The position numbers and the translations under genes were made by a program. This document shows positions 1 through 8,394 of a stretch of 64,000 bases of DNA, in pieces. Below the pieces are notes generated by a model, which had not been told where the DNA came from, made no database searches, and saw only the letters and a list, made by a program, of their open reading frames with translations. How positions within the stretch are numbered: the stretch's first letter is position 1; each line of letters opens with the position of its first letter. This stretch comes from JADJNY01 sp046349615 (GTDB lineage Bacteria; Planctomycetota; UBA1135; GCA-002686595): positions 620,001 through 684,000 of the forward strand of contig JAXMBZ010000001.1 in assembly GCA_046349615.1 (NCBI GenBank). The letters run 5' to 3'.

Positions 1-2
1 CG

Positions 3-590
3 CGCGAGCTCGCCGCGGGCATCGGTCCGATCGATTGGCTCGTGAACAACGCCGGCATCGCGGAGTCCGCGCCGTTCCTGAAACACGGACGTGAGAGCGG
101 ACAGGACCTCTACGCGAAGCACCTCGACGTCAACTTCCACGGCCCGCGCCGCCTCGTCGAGGCGCTCGCGCCCGGGATGATCGAGCGCGGCTACGGCCGC
201 GTCGTGCACGTCGCGTCCTCCGCGGGACTCGTCGGCTACGCCTACGTCGCGGCGTATTGCGCGAGCAAACATGCGCTGGTCGGATACGCGACGAGCGCCG
301 CGAAGGAGCTCGCGAAGACCGGCGTCACCATGAACCTCGTGTGCCCGCACTACGTCGACTCACCGATGACCGACGCCTCCGTCGAGCGCATCGTGACGAA
401 GACGAAGCGCACCGAGGCCGAGACGCGCGCGTTCCTCGCGGCACAGAACCCGGGCGGCGCGCTCGTGACGACGGACGAGGTCGCGGAGACCGTGCTCGCC
501 TTGTTCGAGAGCGAAAAGAACGGCGCGATCGCCGAGCTCGTCGGCGCGCCGAGCGGAGCGCCGGAGGGCGCGGGAGTGCGTTGGCGATGA
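3..590 (+). CDS. SDR-family short-chain dehydrogenase/reductase (5' truncated by window)
   Basis: This is the C-terminal part of a classical short-chain dehydrogenase/reductase, an NAD(P)-dependent cytosolic oxidoreductase. The frame is already open at the left edge (residues RELAAGIGPIDWL) and runs into the NNAG motif that follows the Rossmann core. The catalytic YxxxK is seen as YCASK, in the stretch AAYCASKHALVGY, with the preceding SS of the active-site serine strand. The N-terminal TGxxxGxG cofactor loop lies outside the window. The stop overlaps the next start as ATGA, so it is probably co-transcribed with the RidA-like gene. The substrate cannot be named; acetoacetyl-CoA or 3-hydroxybutyrate dehydrogenase-like enzymes have similar motifs. 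Confidence 0.9.
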   Translation, partial: RELAAGIGPIDWLVNNAGIAESAPFLKHGRESGQDLYAKHLDVNFHGPRRLVEALAPGMIERGYGRVVHVASSAGLVGYAYVAAYCASKHALVGYATSAAKELAKTGVTMNLVCPHYVDSPMTDASVERIVTKTKRTEAETRAFLAAQNPGGALVTTDEVAETVLALFESEKNGAIAELVGAPSGAPEGAGVRWR

Positions 591-991
591 ACCTCGAGAC
601 GATCCAACCGAAGGACTGGAAGAAGCCGAGCGGGTACGCGAACGGCGTGCTCGTGAAGGGCGCGGGCCGCTTGCTCTTCGTGGCCGGACAGGTCGCGTGG
701 GACAAGGACCAGAGGATCGTGGGGAAGGGCAACTTCGCCACGCAGTTCGAGCAGGCGCTGCGCAACGTCGTCGACGTCGTCGCCGCGGCGGGCGGAAAGC
801 CCGAGCACCTCGTGCGGCTCACGGTCTACGTCACGGACAAGGAGCTCTACCTCGCGCGCACGAAGGAGATCGGCGCGGCGTGGCGCGAGCTCGTCGGTCG
901 ACACTACCCCGCGATGGCGCTCGTCCAGGTCGCCGCGCTGCTCGAGGAGGGCGCGCTCGTCGAGATCGAAGCGACCGCGGCGCTGCCCTGA
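587..991 (+). CDS. RidA/YjgF/UK114 family protein
   Basis: A 134-residue protein of the RidA superfamily, small trimeric cytosolic proteins, some of which deaminate reactive enamine/imine intermediates. The family pattern is visible: FVAGQVAWD near residue 30, the YVTDKELY segment in the middle and VEIEATAAL at the end. The arginine needed for imine deaminase activity in archetypal RidA (the R of RxxVEV before the last strand) appears replaced: the matching stretch reads PAMALVQV. It may therefore belong to a Rid subgroup with another activity. The start overlaps the SDR stop by 4 bases, indicating translational coupling. A strong hairpin follows the stop. Confidence 0.88.
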   Translation: MNLETIQPKDWKKPSGYANGVLVKGAGRLLFVAGQVAWDKDQRIVGKGNFATQFEQALRNVVDVVAAAGGKPEHLVRLTVYVTDKELYLARTKEIGAAWRELVGRHYPAMALVQVAALLEEGALVEIEATAALP

Positions 992-1005
992 AGCGCAGGT
1001 CCCGC

Positions 1006-1045
1006 CCGCGCGCGCCGGCGTCCACGAAGGCGCCGGCGCGCGCGG
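1006..1045 (+). terminator. Rho-independent-like terminator after the RidA-like gene
   Basis: A 15-bp perfect inverted repeat (arms 1006-1020 and 1031-1045, 10-base loop) lies 14 bases after the stop at 991 and is followed by TCGTTT. The T-run is short, but the position between two transcription units supports a terminator. Confidence 0.6.
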
Positions 1046-1140
1046 TCGTTTCCAGCGCGAGGGGACGGGCGGCGTGCGGGGCCGCGCGTTCGATCCACGC
1101 GCCTCGGAGGGGCGGGCGAACGAGAATCGTCGCCGGGCTC

Positions 1141-1190
1141 TTGACATGGGGTGGGGGGGTATCCGATACATAGGGGGGCGGGGTATAGAT
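1141..1190 (+). promoter_or_regulatory. Candidate promoter with CsoR-type G-tract operator for the copper operon
   Basis: TTGACA at 1141-1146 is a good -35 box; a weak -10 (GATACA, 1165-1170, spacer 18) follows. The same bases hold GTATCCGATAC (1159-1169), a short perfect dyad, and ATAC (1166-1169) facing GTAT (1183-1186) across a run of G. A/T-rich ends around a G-tract are the known form of CsoR operators, and a CsoR gene lies in the downstream operon. The site sits 23-70 bases before the first start codon. Copper-responsive autoregulation is inferred, not shown. Confidence 0.5.
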
Positions 1191-1212
1191 CCCCGCACGT
1201 GGAGATCGAACC

Positions 1213-1431
1213 ATGCGGACCCTGAACCTGACCCTCGAAGGAATGACCTGCGCGCACTGCGTGATGCGCGTGCAGCGCGTGCTCGCGCGCTTCGACGGGC
1301 TGCGCGTCGAAGCGCTGGCCGTCGGAACCGCCCGCGTCGCGACCGAACGACCCCCGAGCGAGGATGCGGCACTCCTCGCCGCGCTCGCCGCGGCAGGCTA
1401 CCCGGCCAAGCTCACGGTGGAGGCGTCGTGA
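1213..1431 (+). CDS. Heavy-metal-associated (HMA) domain protein, CopZ-like copper chaperone
   Basis: A 72-residue cytosolic protein consisting of a single HMA fold. The metal loop GMTCAHC is at residues 10-16, with the two cysteines that bind Cu(I). The gene is first in the copper operon and its stop overlaps the CopA start (GTGA), which fits delivery of copper to the ATPase. It is the length expected for a CopZ-type chaperone. A divergent C-terminal half (many alanines) makes the exact subgroup uncertain. Confidence 0.85.
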   Translation: MRTLNLTLEGMTCAHCVMRVQRVLARFDGLRVEALAVGTARVATERPPSEDAALLAALAAAGYPAKLTVEAS

Positions 1432-3809
1432 GCCGCGCGCTGGGAACGGACGCGGCCGTCGGGCGCACGAGCTCGGCTCCGGCGCGCGTGCGGCTCGACG
1501 TCGAGGGCATGACCTGCGCGGCGTGCCAGGCTCACGTCCAGCGCGCGCTCGAGTCCGTTCCCGGCGTCCGGTCCGCGTCGGTGCAGCTCCTCTCGAACAG
1601 CGCGTCCGTGGAGTACGACCCGGCGCTCGCGGGCACGGACGCGATGCTCGCGGCCGTCGCGGACAGCGGCTACACCGCGTCGCTGCCGCCCGCGGGGAGG
1701 ACGGCGATCGAGGACGTCGAGGCGCTCGACCGCGAACGCGAAGCGGAGTATCGCGCGTTGCGCGTCCGCGCGCTCGCGACGCTCGCGATCGGCGCGCTCG
1801 TCATGCTCGCGAGCATGCCGCTCATGGATCCGGCTCACCACGGCGACGCCGCGGACCCGTTCATGCGCTGGACGATGGAGCGGATCGCGCCGATCGTGCG
1901 CGCGGTCCTTCCGTGGCTGCACGAACTGCCGAGCTCGTTCCTGTCGATCTTCCTCGTCGCGTCCACCGCGCTCGCGATGGGCTGGGCGGGCCGCGGCTTC
2001 TACGTGCGCGCGTGGAAGGGGCTGAAGAACCGCACCGCGGACATGAGCACGCTGATCGCCGTCGGGACGGGGGCCGCGTTCGTCTACTCGGTCGCCGCGA
2101 CCCTCTTCGCCGACGCGCTCCGCGCGCGCGGCCTGCAGCCCGACGTCTACTACGAAGCCGTCGTCTTCATCCTCGGGCTCGTGCTCTTCGGCCAGTTGCT
2201 CGAGCTGCGCGCGCGCCGCAAGACCGCGGCCGCGTTGCGTGGGCTCGCCGCGTTCCAGCCGAAGCGCGCGCGCGTCGAGCGCGACGGAGTGGAGCTCGAC
2301 CTCGCCCTCGAGGACGTGCGCATCGGCGACGTGCTGCTCGTGCGTCCGGGCGAACGCCTGCCCGTCGACGGCGTCGTCGTGTCGGGCTCGAGCTCGATCG
2401 ACGAGTCCATGGTGACCGGCGAGTCGATCCCCGTGGAGAAGCGCGCGGGCGACGCGGTCGTCGGCGGCACGCTCAACCGCGCGGGCGCGTTCCGCTATCG
2501 CGCGACGGCGCTGGGCTCGGACGGCATGCTCGCGCGCATCGTCGAGCTCATGCGCAGCGCGCAGGGCTCGCGCGCTCCCATCCAAAAGCTCGCGGACCGG
2601 ATCAGCGGCGTGTTCGTGCCGATCGTGATCGGGATCTCGGCGCTCACGTTCGTTTCGTGGCTCGCGTTCGGCGGGACGGGCGAGGTCTTGCGCGCGCTGC
2701 AGTCCGCCGTCGCCGTGCTGATCATCGCGTGTCCGTGCGCGATGGGGCTCGCGGTGCCGACGGCGATCCTCGTCGCGAGCGGACGCGGCGCGCGTGCCGG
2801 CGTGCTCGTGAAGGGCGCGGAAGCGCTCCAGCGCGCGAGCGAGGTCACGACCGTCGTGCTCGACAAGACCGGCACGGTCACGCGCGGGCGGCCCGAGGTC
2901 GACGCGCTCGTCCTGGCGCCCGGATTCCGCGGCGGCGAGGCGGAGCTCCTCGCCCGCGTCGCGTCGCTCGAAGCCCTGTCCGAGCACCCGCTCGCGGACG
3001 CGATCGTGCGCGCGGCGCGCGAGCGCGGCGTCGAACTCCTCCCCGCCGAGGACTTCGAGGCGGAGCCCGGGCTCGGCGCGCGGGCGCGCGTCGGCGGCGA
3101 GCTCGTGCTCGCGGGGAACCGCGCGCACCTCGCGCAGAACGGCGTCGCCGCGGACGCGCTCTCCGCGGACGCCGAGCGCCTGGCGCGCGAAGGCCGGACG
3201 ACGATCTTCGTCGCGGTGGGCGGCGCGCTCGCGGGGCTCGTCGCCGTGCGCGATCCGCTGCGTCCCGAATCACGCGCGGCGATCGCGCGACTGCGCGAGC
3301 TCGGGCTCGAGGTCGTGCTCCTGACCGGCGACCAGCGCGCCACCGCCGAAGCGGTCGCGCGCGAGGCCGGCATCGAGCGCGTCGTCGCCGGCGTGCTCCC
3401 GAAGGGCAAGGTAGACGAGGTCGAGCGGCTCCAGCGCGAGGGACGCGTCGTCGCGATGGTCGGCGACGGCGTGAACGACGCTCCGGCGCTCGCGCGCGCC
3501 GACGTCGGCATCGCGATCGGCACGGGCGCGGACGTCGCCGTGGAAGCGGCCGACGTGACGCTGCTCCGCGCGGGGCTCGAGGGCGTCGCGCAGTCGATCG
3601 TGCTCGCGCGCACGACGCAGCGCATCCTCCGCCAGAACCTCTTCTGGGCGTTCGCCTACAACGTGATCGGCATTCCGGTCGCCGCGGGCGTCCTCTATCC
3701 GACCTTCGGACTGCTCTTGAGTCCGATCCTCGCGAGCGCTGCGATGGCGTTCAGCTCCGTCAGCGTCGTCACGAACAGTCTGCGCCTCGCGCGCGCCCGC
3801 TTGAACTGA
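1428..3809 (+). CDS. copA: Copper-exporting P1B-type ATPase
   Basis: A 793-residue inner-membrane ATPase that pumps Cu(I) out of the cytosol. In order: one HMA domain with GMTCAAC at residues 27-33, a His-containing loop (DPAHHGD) between the first membrane helices, the TGES actuator motif at 330-333, the CPC transport site at 435-437, the phosphorylation motif DKTGT from residue 479, the HP of the nucleotide domain at 520-521, and GDGVNDAP from 679. CPC and the preceding HMA domain indicate the P1B-1 (Cu/Ag) class. I chose the GTG at 1428, which overlaps the upstream stop and leaves a short leader before the HMA domain. The csoR gene follows after 12 bases. Confidence 0.95.
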   Translation: MSRALGTDAAVGRTSSAPARVRLDVEGMTCAACQAHVQRALESVPGVRSASVQLLSNSASVEYDPALAGTDAMLAAVADSGYTASLPPAGRTAIEDVEALDREREAEYRALRVRALATLAIGALVMLASMPLMDPAHHGDAADPFMRWTMERIAPIVRAVLPWLHELPSSFLSIFLVASTALAMGWAGRGFYVRAWKGLKNRTADMSTLIAVGTGAAFVYSVAATLFADALRARGLQPDVYYEAVVFILGLVLFGQLLELRARRKTAAALRGLAAFQPKRARVERDGVELDLALEDVRIGDVLLVRPGERLPVDGVVVSGSSSIDESMVTGESIPVEKRAGDAVVGGTLNRAGAFRYRATALGSDGMLARIVELMRSAQGSRAPIQKLADRISGVFVPIVIGISALTFVSWLAFGGTGEVLRALQSAVAVLIIACPCAMGLAVPTAILVASGRGARAGVLVKGAEALQRASEVTTVVLDKTGTVTRGRPEVDALVLAPGFRGGEAELLARVASLEALSEHPLADAIVRAARERGVELLPAEDFEAEPGLGARARVGGELVLAGNRAHLAQNGVAADALSADAERLAREGRTTIFVAVGGALAGLVAVRDPLRPESRAAIARLRELGLEVVLLTGDQRATAEAVAREAGIERVVAGVLPKGKVDEVERLQREGRVVAMVGDGVNDAPALARADVGIAIGTGADVAVEAADVTLLRAGLEGVAQSIVLARTTQRILRQNLFWAFAYNVIGIPVAAGVLYPTFGLLLSPILASAAMAFSSVSVVTNSLRLARARLN

Positions 3810-3821
3810 ACCGAGGCCGCC

Positions 3822-4181
3822 ATGGCGAAGAAGATCGCGAAGTCCGCCTGTCCGTCGTGTTCCCCCGAAGCCCCCGAGCGCGAGGGCGAGAAGCGCTCCG
3901 CCGTCGCCGTCGATCCGGAGATCCAGCGCGCGAACCTCGTCCGCCTGCGCCGCATCGAAGGTCAGGTGCGCGGGCTCCACAAGATGGTGGAGGAGCAGCG
4001 CTACTGTCCGGACATCCTGGTGCAGGTCTCCTCGGTGCAGGAAGCGCTGCGCGCGCTCGCGAAGGAGCTCATGCGCAACCACCTCAAGCACTGCGCGACG
4101 CGGGCGATTCGCGCCGGCGGCGCCGAAGCCGACCAGACGTACGACGAGCTCCTCGAGCTCATCTACAAGCACAGCCGCTGA
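3822..4181 (+). CDS. csoR: CsoR-family metal-sensing transcriptional repressor
   Basis: A 119-residue all-helical repressor (CsoR/RcnR/FrmR family, DUF156). The Cu(I) ligand set of CsoR, Cys-His-Cys, can be placed at C62 (RYCPDI), H87 and C91 (NHLKHC). An N-terminal extension with CPSC (residues 10-13) is not part of the usual family core and could bind metal. It lies 12 bases after copA and probably represses its own operon through the G-tract operator upstream of 1213. Copper is the likely signal from context; the ligand pattern separates it from FrmR (formaldehyde) and RcnR (nickel). Confidence 0.9.
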   Translation: MAKKIAKSACPSCSPEAPEREGEKRSAVAVDPEIQRANLVRLRRIEGQVRGLHKMVEEQRYCPDILVQVSSVQEALRALAKELMRNHLKHCATRAIRAGGAEADQTYDELLELIYKHSR

Positions 4182-4265
4182 GGACACCGCGCGAACTCAC
4201 GCGCGCTCAGGCCCCCCGTACTCCATCCACGTCACGAACCACCGCATCCCACGAGAACCATCGCC

Positions 4266-4910
4266 ATGAACATCCTTCCGAACCTGCTCCTCGTCGCGTC
4301 CGCCGTCTTCAGCGCTCCCTCCGCGTCCATCGCGGAGCCCCGGAGCGCGAGCCCGGCCGTGGAGGACGCGAACGCGGTCTCCACGCCGTCGTTCCCGAAC
4401 TCGACGTGCCCGATCATGGGCAAGCCGATCTCGAGCAAGCTCTACGTCGACACGGAGAAGGGCCGCATCTGGGTGTGCTGCAAGAGCTGCAACAAGGAAG
4501 TGCTCGCGGACGTCGCGAAGGCGCACCAGACGGCGTACCCGAAGATCACGAAGCTCGAGAACGAGCTCTGCCCGGTCACCGGCAAGAAGATCGAGAAGGG
4601 CGCGCCGCGCGTCGTGCTCCAGGGCTTCGAGTTCTCCGTGGCCACGAAGGAAGCGGCGGTCGCGGCGCAGGCCGACGCGCAGGTCGTGCTCGCGCGCCTG
4701 AACGACCCGAAGCTCGTCGACCTCGGCAACACGACGTGCCCGGTCACCGGCGAAGCCGTCGGGAAGAACGCGTTCGTCGTGATCGGGAAGACGATCGTGC
4801 GCCTCTCGTCGCCGAAGGTGCTCGACGACGTGCAGAAGGACCCGGCGAAGATCCTCGAGAAGGCGCGCGCGCTCCGCGAGAAGCAGGGTGCCGCGCCGGG
4901 CAAGACCTGA
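4266..4910 (+). CDS. Secreted protein with three CPxxG (TRASH/YHS-like) motifs, candidate periplasmic copper protein
   Basis: A 214-residue exported protein with an N-terminal signal peptide (hydrophobic residues about 5-20, AxA-like cut near SIAEP). It carries three repeats that each begin with a CP motif: CPIMGKPI near residue 44, CPVTGKKI near 102 and CPVTGEAV near 158. The first is followed by a WVCCKSC cluster. CP-x-x-G units with downstream cysteines resemble TRASH/YHS metal-binding domains. The place in the copper operon suggests binding or trafficking of copper in the periplasm. The cysteine cluster is present only in the first repeat, so the others may be structural. Specific function is not known to me. 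Confidence 0.7.
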   Translation: MNILPNLLLVASAVFSAPSASIAEPRSASPAVEDANAVSTPSFPNSTCPIMGKPISSKLYVDTEKGRIWVCCKSCNKEVLADVAKAHQTAYPKITKLENELCPVTGKKIEKGAPRVVLQGFEFSVATKEAAVAAQADAQVVLARLNDPKLVDLGNTTCPVTGEAVGKNAFVVIGKTIVRLSSPKVLDDVQKDPAKILEKARALREKQGAAPGKT

Positions 4911-4958
4911 TCGAGCGCCGGCCGCGTCCTCGAACGAAGACCAGGAACGGAGTCCACG

Positions 4959-6401
4959 ATGCACCTCTCCCCCCGACGGCGCGCCGAGCCGCGCCTCCTC
5001 TGGGCCGCGCTCGTCCTCGTCTTCGCCGCGTGCGCGCACGTCCCGCGCGCGCAGGAAGACGACGCGCGCTCGCTGCGCGCGCTCGTTGCCGAGCGGCTGG
5101 GGTCGGCCGAGGCGCGGGGGGATCGCGCGCTCGAGGCGGAGCTCGACGCGCTCCTCGCCGCGCCGCTCGACGACGCGTCCGCCGTGCGCGTCGCGTTGCT
5201 CGCGAACCCGAAGCTGCGCGCGCTGTACGAGGAGCTCGGCGTCGCCACGGCCGACCGCGTCCAAGCGGGCCGGATCCGCAACCCGATGGCGTCGGGCGCT
5301 TGGCTCTTCGGGGACGACGGGAGCGAGGTCGAGCTCGCGCTCGTCCAGCCGTTCCTGGACCTCCTGCGCGCGCCGCTGCGCAAGCGGATCGCGAGCGTGG
5401 AGTTCGACGCGGTCGAGGCGAGCCTCGCGCGGCAGATGATCGAGCTCGTGTTCGACGTGCGCCGCGCGCTCGTCGACACGCGCGCGGCCCGCGGACGGGT
5501 CGAGCTGGCGCGGGAGTCGTTCGAGGCGGCGCGCGCCTCGCTCGAGCTCGCGCAGGCCCTGCACTCGGCGGGGAACATCGGCGATCCCGCGCTCACGGCG
5601 AACGAAGCCGAGGTCTCCAGCGCACGCATCGCGCTCCTCCGCGCGGAAGCCGCCGAACGCGAGGCGCGCGAGCCGCTCTCGGTGCTCTTCGGGCTCGAGC
5701 GCTCCGACGGCGCGTGGAGCGTCGCCGGCAGCCTCGCGGATCCGACCGCGGACGCGCCGGAGCCGCGCGTCGCGGAGGAGCGCGCGCTCGCCGCGAGCCT
5801 GGAGCTCGCCGAGAGCCGCGCTCGCGTCCGCGCGGCGATGGAGCGCGCGGACCTCACGGACCGCGAGCGGCTCCTCGCGAACGTCGAGCTCGGCCTCGGC
5901 GCGAAGAAGGACGTCGGCGAGGGCTCCTGGGCGCTCGGCCCGCGCTTCTCGTTCGAGCTCCCGATCGCGGACGCGGGCGACGCGCGTGATGCGTCCGCGC
6001 GCGCCCGCTTGCGGGCGGAGCTCGAACGGCGGCGCGCGCTCGAGCTCGAGGTGCGCGCCGCGGCGCGCCTCGCCGTCGACCGCATCGAGGCCGCGACCGA
6101 CGAGCTCGAAATCCTGCGCGAGCACCACGTCCCGGCGCACGCCCGGCTCGTCACCGAGCTCCTGCGCACGTACAACGCGATGCAGATCGGCGTGTTCCAG
6201 GTGCTCGACGCGCGCCGCGCCGAGCTCGACGCGCGGCGCGAGCAGCTCGACGCCCGCGCGGACGCGGCGCGCGCGGAGCTCGACCTGGCGGAGCTCTTCG
6301 CCGGAGCGCGCCACGCCGCGCACGCGGCGTCCGGCATGCGACCGATGGAGGCCACGAACTCGACCGCGTCGCCCTCGGCGGCGCGCAGCGGAGGACACTG
6401 A
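4959..6401 (+). CDS. TolC-family outer membrane efflux lipoprotein
   Basis: A 480-residue outer membrane factor. The N-terminus has a signal with a lipobox (FAACAH, cysteine near residue 26), so it is probably lipidated. The rest is rich in long amphipathic helices with Ala, Glu and Arg and the two-fold repeat typical of TolC/CusC proteins (for example LFDVRRALVDTRAARGRVELA, split by turns). It sits between the CPxxG protein and the multicopper oxidase, 1 base before the latter, so it belongs to the copper operon. No RND pump is encoded in this operon; it could pair with the CzcBA proteins encoded at 12387-17078, whose own outer membrane factor gene is interrupted. Confidence 0.82.
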   Translation: MHLSPRRRAEPRLLWAALVLVFAACAHVPRAQEDDARSLRALVAERLGSAEARGDRALEAELDALLAAPLDDASAVRVALLANPKLRALYEELGVATADRVQAGRIRNPMASGAWLFGDDGSEVELALVQPFLDLLRAPLRKRIASVEFDAVEASLARQMIELVFDVRRALVDTRAARGRVELARESFEAARASLELAQALHSAGNIGDPALTANEAEVSSARIALLRAEAAEREAREPLSVLFGLERSDGAWSVAGSLADPTADAPEPRVAEERALAASLELAESRARVRAAMERADLTDRERLLANVELGLGAKKDVGEGSWALGPRFSFELPIADAGDARDASARARLRAELERRRALELEVRAAARLAVDRIEAATDELEILREHHVPAHARLVTELLRTYNAMQIGVFQVLDARRAELDARREQLDARADAARAELDLAELFAGARHAAHAASGMRPMEATNSTASPSAARSGGH

Positions 6402-6402
6402 G

Positions 6403-7704
6403 ATGAGCTCGTCCCGTCGCGAATTCCTGCGGCGCTCCGGCGCCGCGACCTTGCTCGGAACCGTGTCGCTCCCCGCGCTCGCGCGCGCGAGCACGCTGCA
6501 CGCGGCCGAGAGCGCCGAGCCGCTCGCGCCCGGCCTGCCGGGCGTCGACTACACGCCCGTCGTCACGCCGAACAACGTCGCGCTCCCGTTCCGGATCGTC
6601 GACGGCGTCAAGGTGTTCCACCTCGTCGCGGAGGCGGTGACGCACGAGTTCGCGCCCGGCCTCGTCGGCGAGTGCTGGGGCTACAACGGCCGCGTGCACG
6701 GCCCGACGATCGAGGCCGTCGAGGGCGATCGCGTGCGCATCTACGTCACGAACCGCCTCGACGCGCCGACGACCGTGCACTGGCACGGGCTCGCGATCCC
6801 GAACGGGATGGACGGCGTCGGCGGCCTGACCCAGCGCGTGATCGAGAGCGGCGAGACGTTCCGCTACGAGTTCACGCTGCGCCAGCACGGCACGTACATG
6901 TACCACTCGCACCACGACGAGATGACGCAGATGGCGCTCGGCCTGATGGGCCTCTTCGTCGTGCATCCGCGGAACCCGACCGGGCCGCGTCCGGATCGCG
7001 ACTACGCGTACCTGCTCAGCGAGTGGAAGCTCGACCCCGGGACGCGGCGGCCGGATCCGAACGAGATGATGGACTTCAACGTCCTCACGCTGAACGGGAA
7101 GATCCACCCCGCGACGGAGGCGATGGTCGCGCGGCGCGGCGAGCGCGTGCGCATCCGCATCGGCAACTTGTCGGCGATGGATCATCACCCGATGCACGTG
7201 CACGGTCACGCGTTCCAGGTCGTCGAGACGGACGGCGGCGTGATCCCGGAAGCGGGGCGCTGGCCGGAGGTGAGCGTGCTCGTGCCCGTCGGCAGCACGC
7301 GCACGATCGAGCTCGTCGCGGACAACCCCGGCGACTGGGCGTTCCACTGCCACATGACGCACCACGTCATGACGCAGATGGGGCACGGGATCCCGAACCT
7401 CGTCGGCGTCGATCCGTCGCTGTTCGATGCGGCGCTCGAGCGCGTCGTGCCGGAGTACGCGGAGATGGGCGCGCAGGCGGCGGGCGAGGAAGACGACTCC
7501 GTGCCGAAGAACAGCCTCGCGATGATCGGCGGCTCGGGGCCGTTCGGGTACGTGACGATGAGCGGGATGTACACGCTGCTCAAGGTGCGCGACGAGCTGC
7601 CCGCGAGCGGAGATCCCGGCTGGTACGAGCACCCCGCGGGGACGGTGGCGACGGCCGCGACGGAGGACGAGCTGAAGCGCGACGGGATCGACGCGACGCG
7701 GTGA
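6403..7704 (+). CDS. Tat-exported multicopper oxidase (copper-resistance type)
   Basis: A 433-residue periplasmic oxidase. The N-terminus has a twin-arginine signal (SRREFLRRSG) followed by a hydrophobic stretch. All four copper-binding motifs are present: HWHG from residue 126, HSHHDE, HPMHVHGH, and HCHMTHHVMTQM from residue 315, whose last Met is the axial ligand of the type 1 copper. Proteins of this form oxidise Cu(I) or organic substrates with O2. Several Met residues near the sites (EMTQM, MGHG) fit cuprous oxidase activity. It is shorter than CueO or CopA-type laccases (about 500 residues). It is the last gene of the copper operon. Confidence 0.92.
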   Translation: MSSSRREFLRRSGAATLLGTVSLPALARASTLHAAESAEPLAPGLPGVDYTPVVTPNNVALPFRIVDGVKVFHLVAEAVTHEFAPGLVGECWGYNGRVHGPTIEAVEGDRVRIYVTNRLDAPTTVHWHGLAIPNGMDGVGGLTQRVIESGETFRYEFTLRQHGTYMYHSHHDEMTQMALGLMGLFVVHPRNPTGPRPDRDYAYLLSEWKLDPGTRRPDPNEMMDFNVLTLNGKIHPATEAMVARRGERVRIRIGNLSAMDHHPMHVHGHAFQVVETDGGVIPEAGRWPEVSVLVPVGSTRTIELVADNPGDWAFHCHMTHHVMTQMGHGIPNLVGVDPSLFDAALERVVPEYAEMGAQAAGEEDDSVPKNSLAMIGGSGPFGYVTMSGMYTLLKVRDELPASGDPGWYEHPAGTVATAATEDELKRDGIDATR

Positions 7705-7782
7705 GCGCTCCAGCGTTCGATCCGCGCCCGAAGTTGACGGACGAGCGGAAGCGACGGAGAGTGGTCGCGGGAGATCGCTCGC

Positions 7783-8394
7783 ATGAACACCGTCGCTGCG
7801 CACGGGAACACGACCGGGAATCCGAGGCGGGAGCAGGCGGCCCTGGATGCTTCCGCCTGGCGCGCGGCGTGGAAGTTCGCGCTCGCGTGCTTCGCGTTCG
7901 ACGCGCTCCACGGCGCGCTGACCCTGGGACTCGATCCGTCGGCCGGCGACGCGATGCGCGAGCGGGCGCGAGCGACGGTCTTCAGTTCGGAGGCCGTGCT
8001 GATGCTGCCGCTGTCGGCGATCGTCGGCGGTCTGCTCGCACCGCTCGTCGGGCTCGTCGTCGGTGCGTGGATCCCGTCGAAGCTCTCCGACGCGAAGCTC
8101 GGGAAGAACCGCGACACGCGGTGGGCGTGGGGGCTCGGCGGACTCTTCCTCCCGCTGCTCGCGACGGGCGCGCTGCGCGCGGCTGGAGTTCACGGCATCG
8201 TCTTGAACGGGCCGGGCGTGCCGTGGCTGTGGCCGACGGCGCTCGCGCTGTTCACGCTGCACGGATTGTGCGCGTGGTGGATGTTGCGCAAGCACGGCTT
8301 CCTCGCCGCGTGGGGCTTCGCCTGGGCCGTCGCGGCGGTGGAAGCGGTCGCGGTGCAGTGCGTCGCGTGGAGCGCGTTCGGAGCGGCGGCGTGA
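7783..8394 (+). CDS. Hypothetical multi-pass membrane protein, paralogue of the next gene
   Basis: A 203-residue protein with about four hydrophobic segments. I do not recognise a family. It shares landmarks with the following gene: AWIPSKL here against AWLPSKL there, then a helix, then RKHGFLAAW against RRHGYLAAV. The two genes overlap (GTGA at 8391-8394), so they are probably translated together and may form a heteromeric membrane complex. It follows the multicopper oxidase by 78 bases on the same strand, but nothing in the sequence ties it to copper. Confidence 0.65.
   Translation: MNTVAAHGNTTGNPRREQAALDASAWRAAWKFALACFAFDALHGALTLGLDPSAGDAMRERARATVFSSEAVLMLPLSAIVGGLLAPLVGLVVGAWIPSKLSDAKLGKNRDTRWAWGLGGLFLPLLATGALRAAGVHGIVLNGPGVPWLWPTALALFTLHGLCAWWMLRKHGFLAAWGFAWAVAAVEAVAVQCVAWSAFGAAA

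Noticed and set aside
1364..5989. A 1541-codon open frame on the plus strand
   Set aside because: It is an Arg/Ala-rich shadow frame across copA, csoR and the tolC-like gene, caused by high G+C; no domain pattern.
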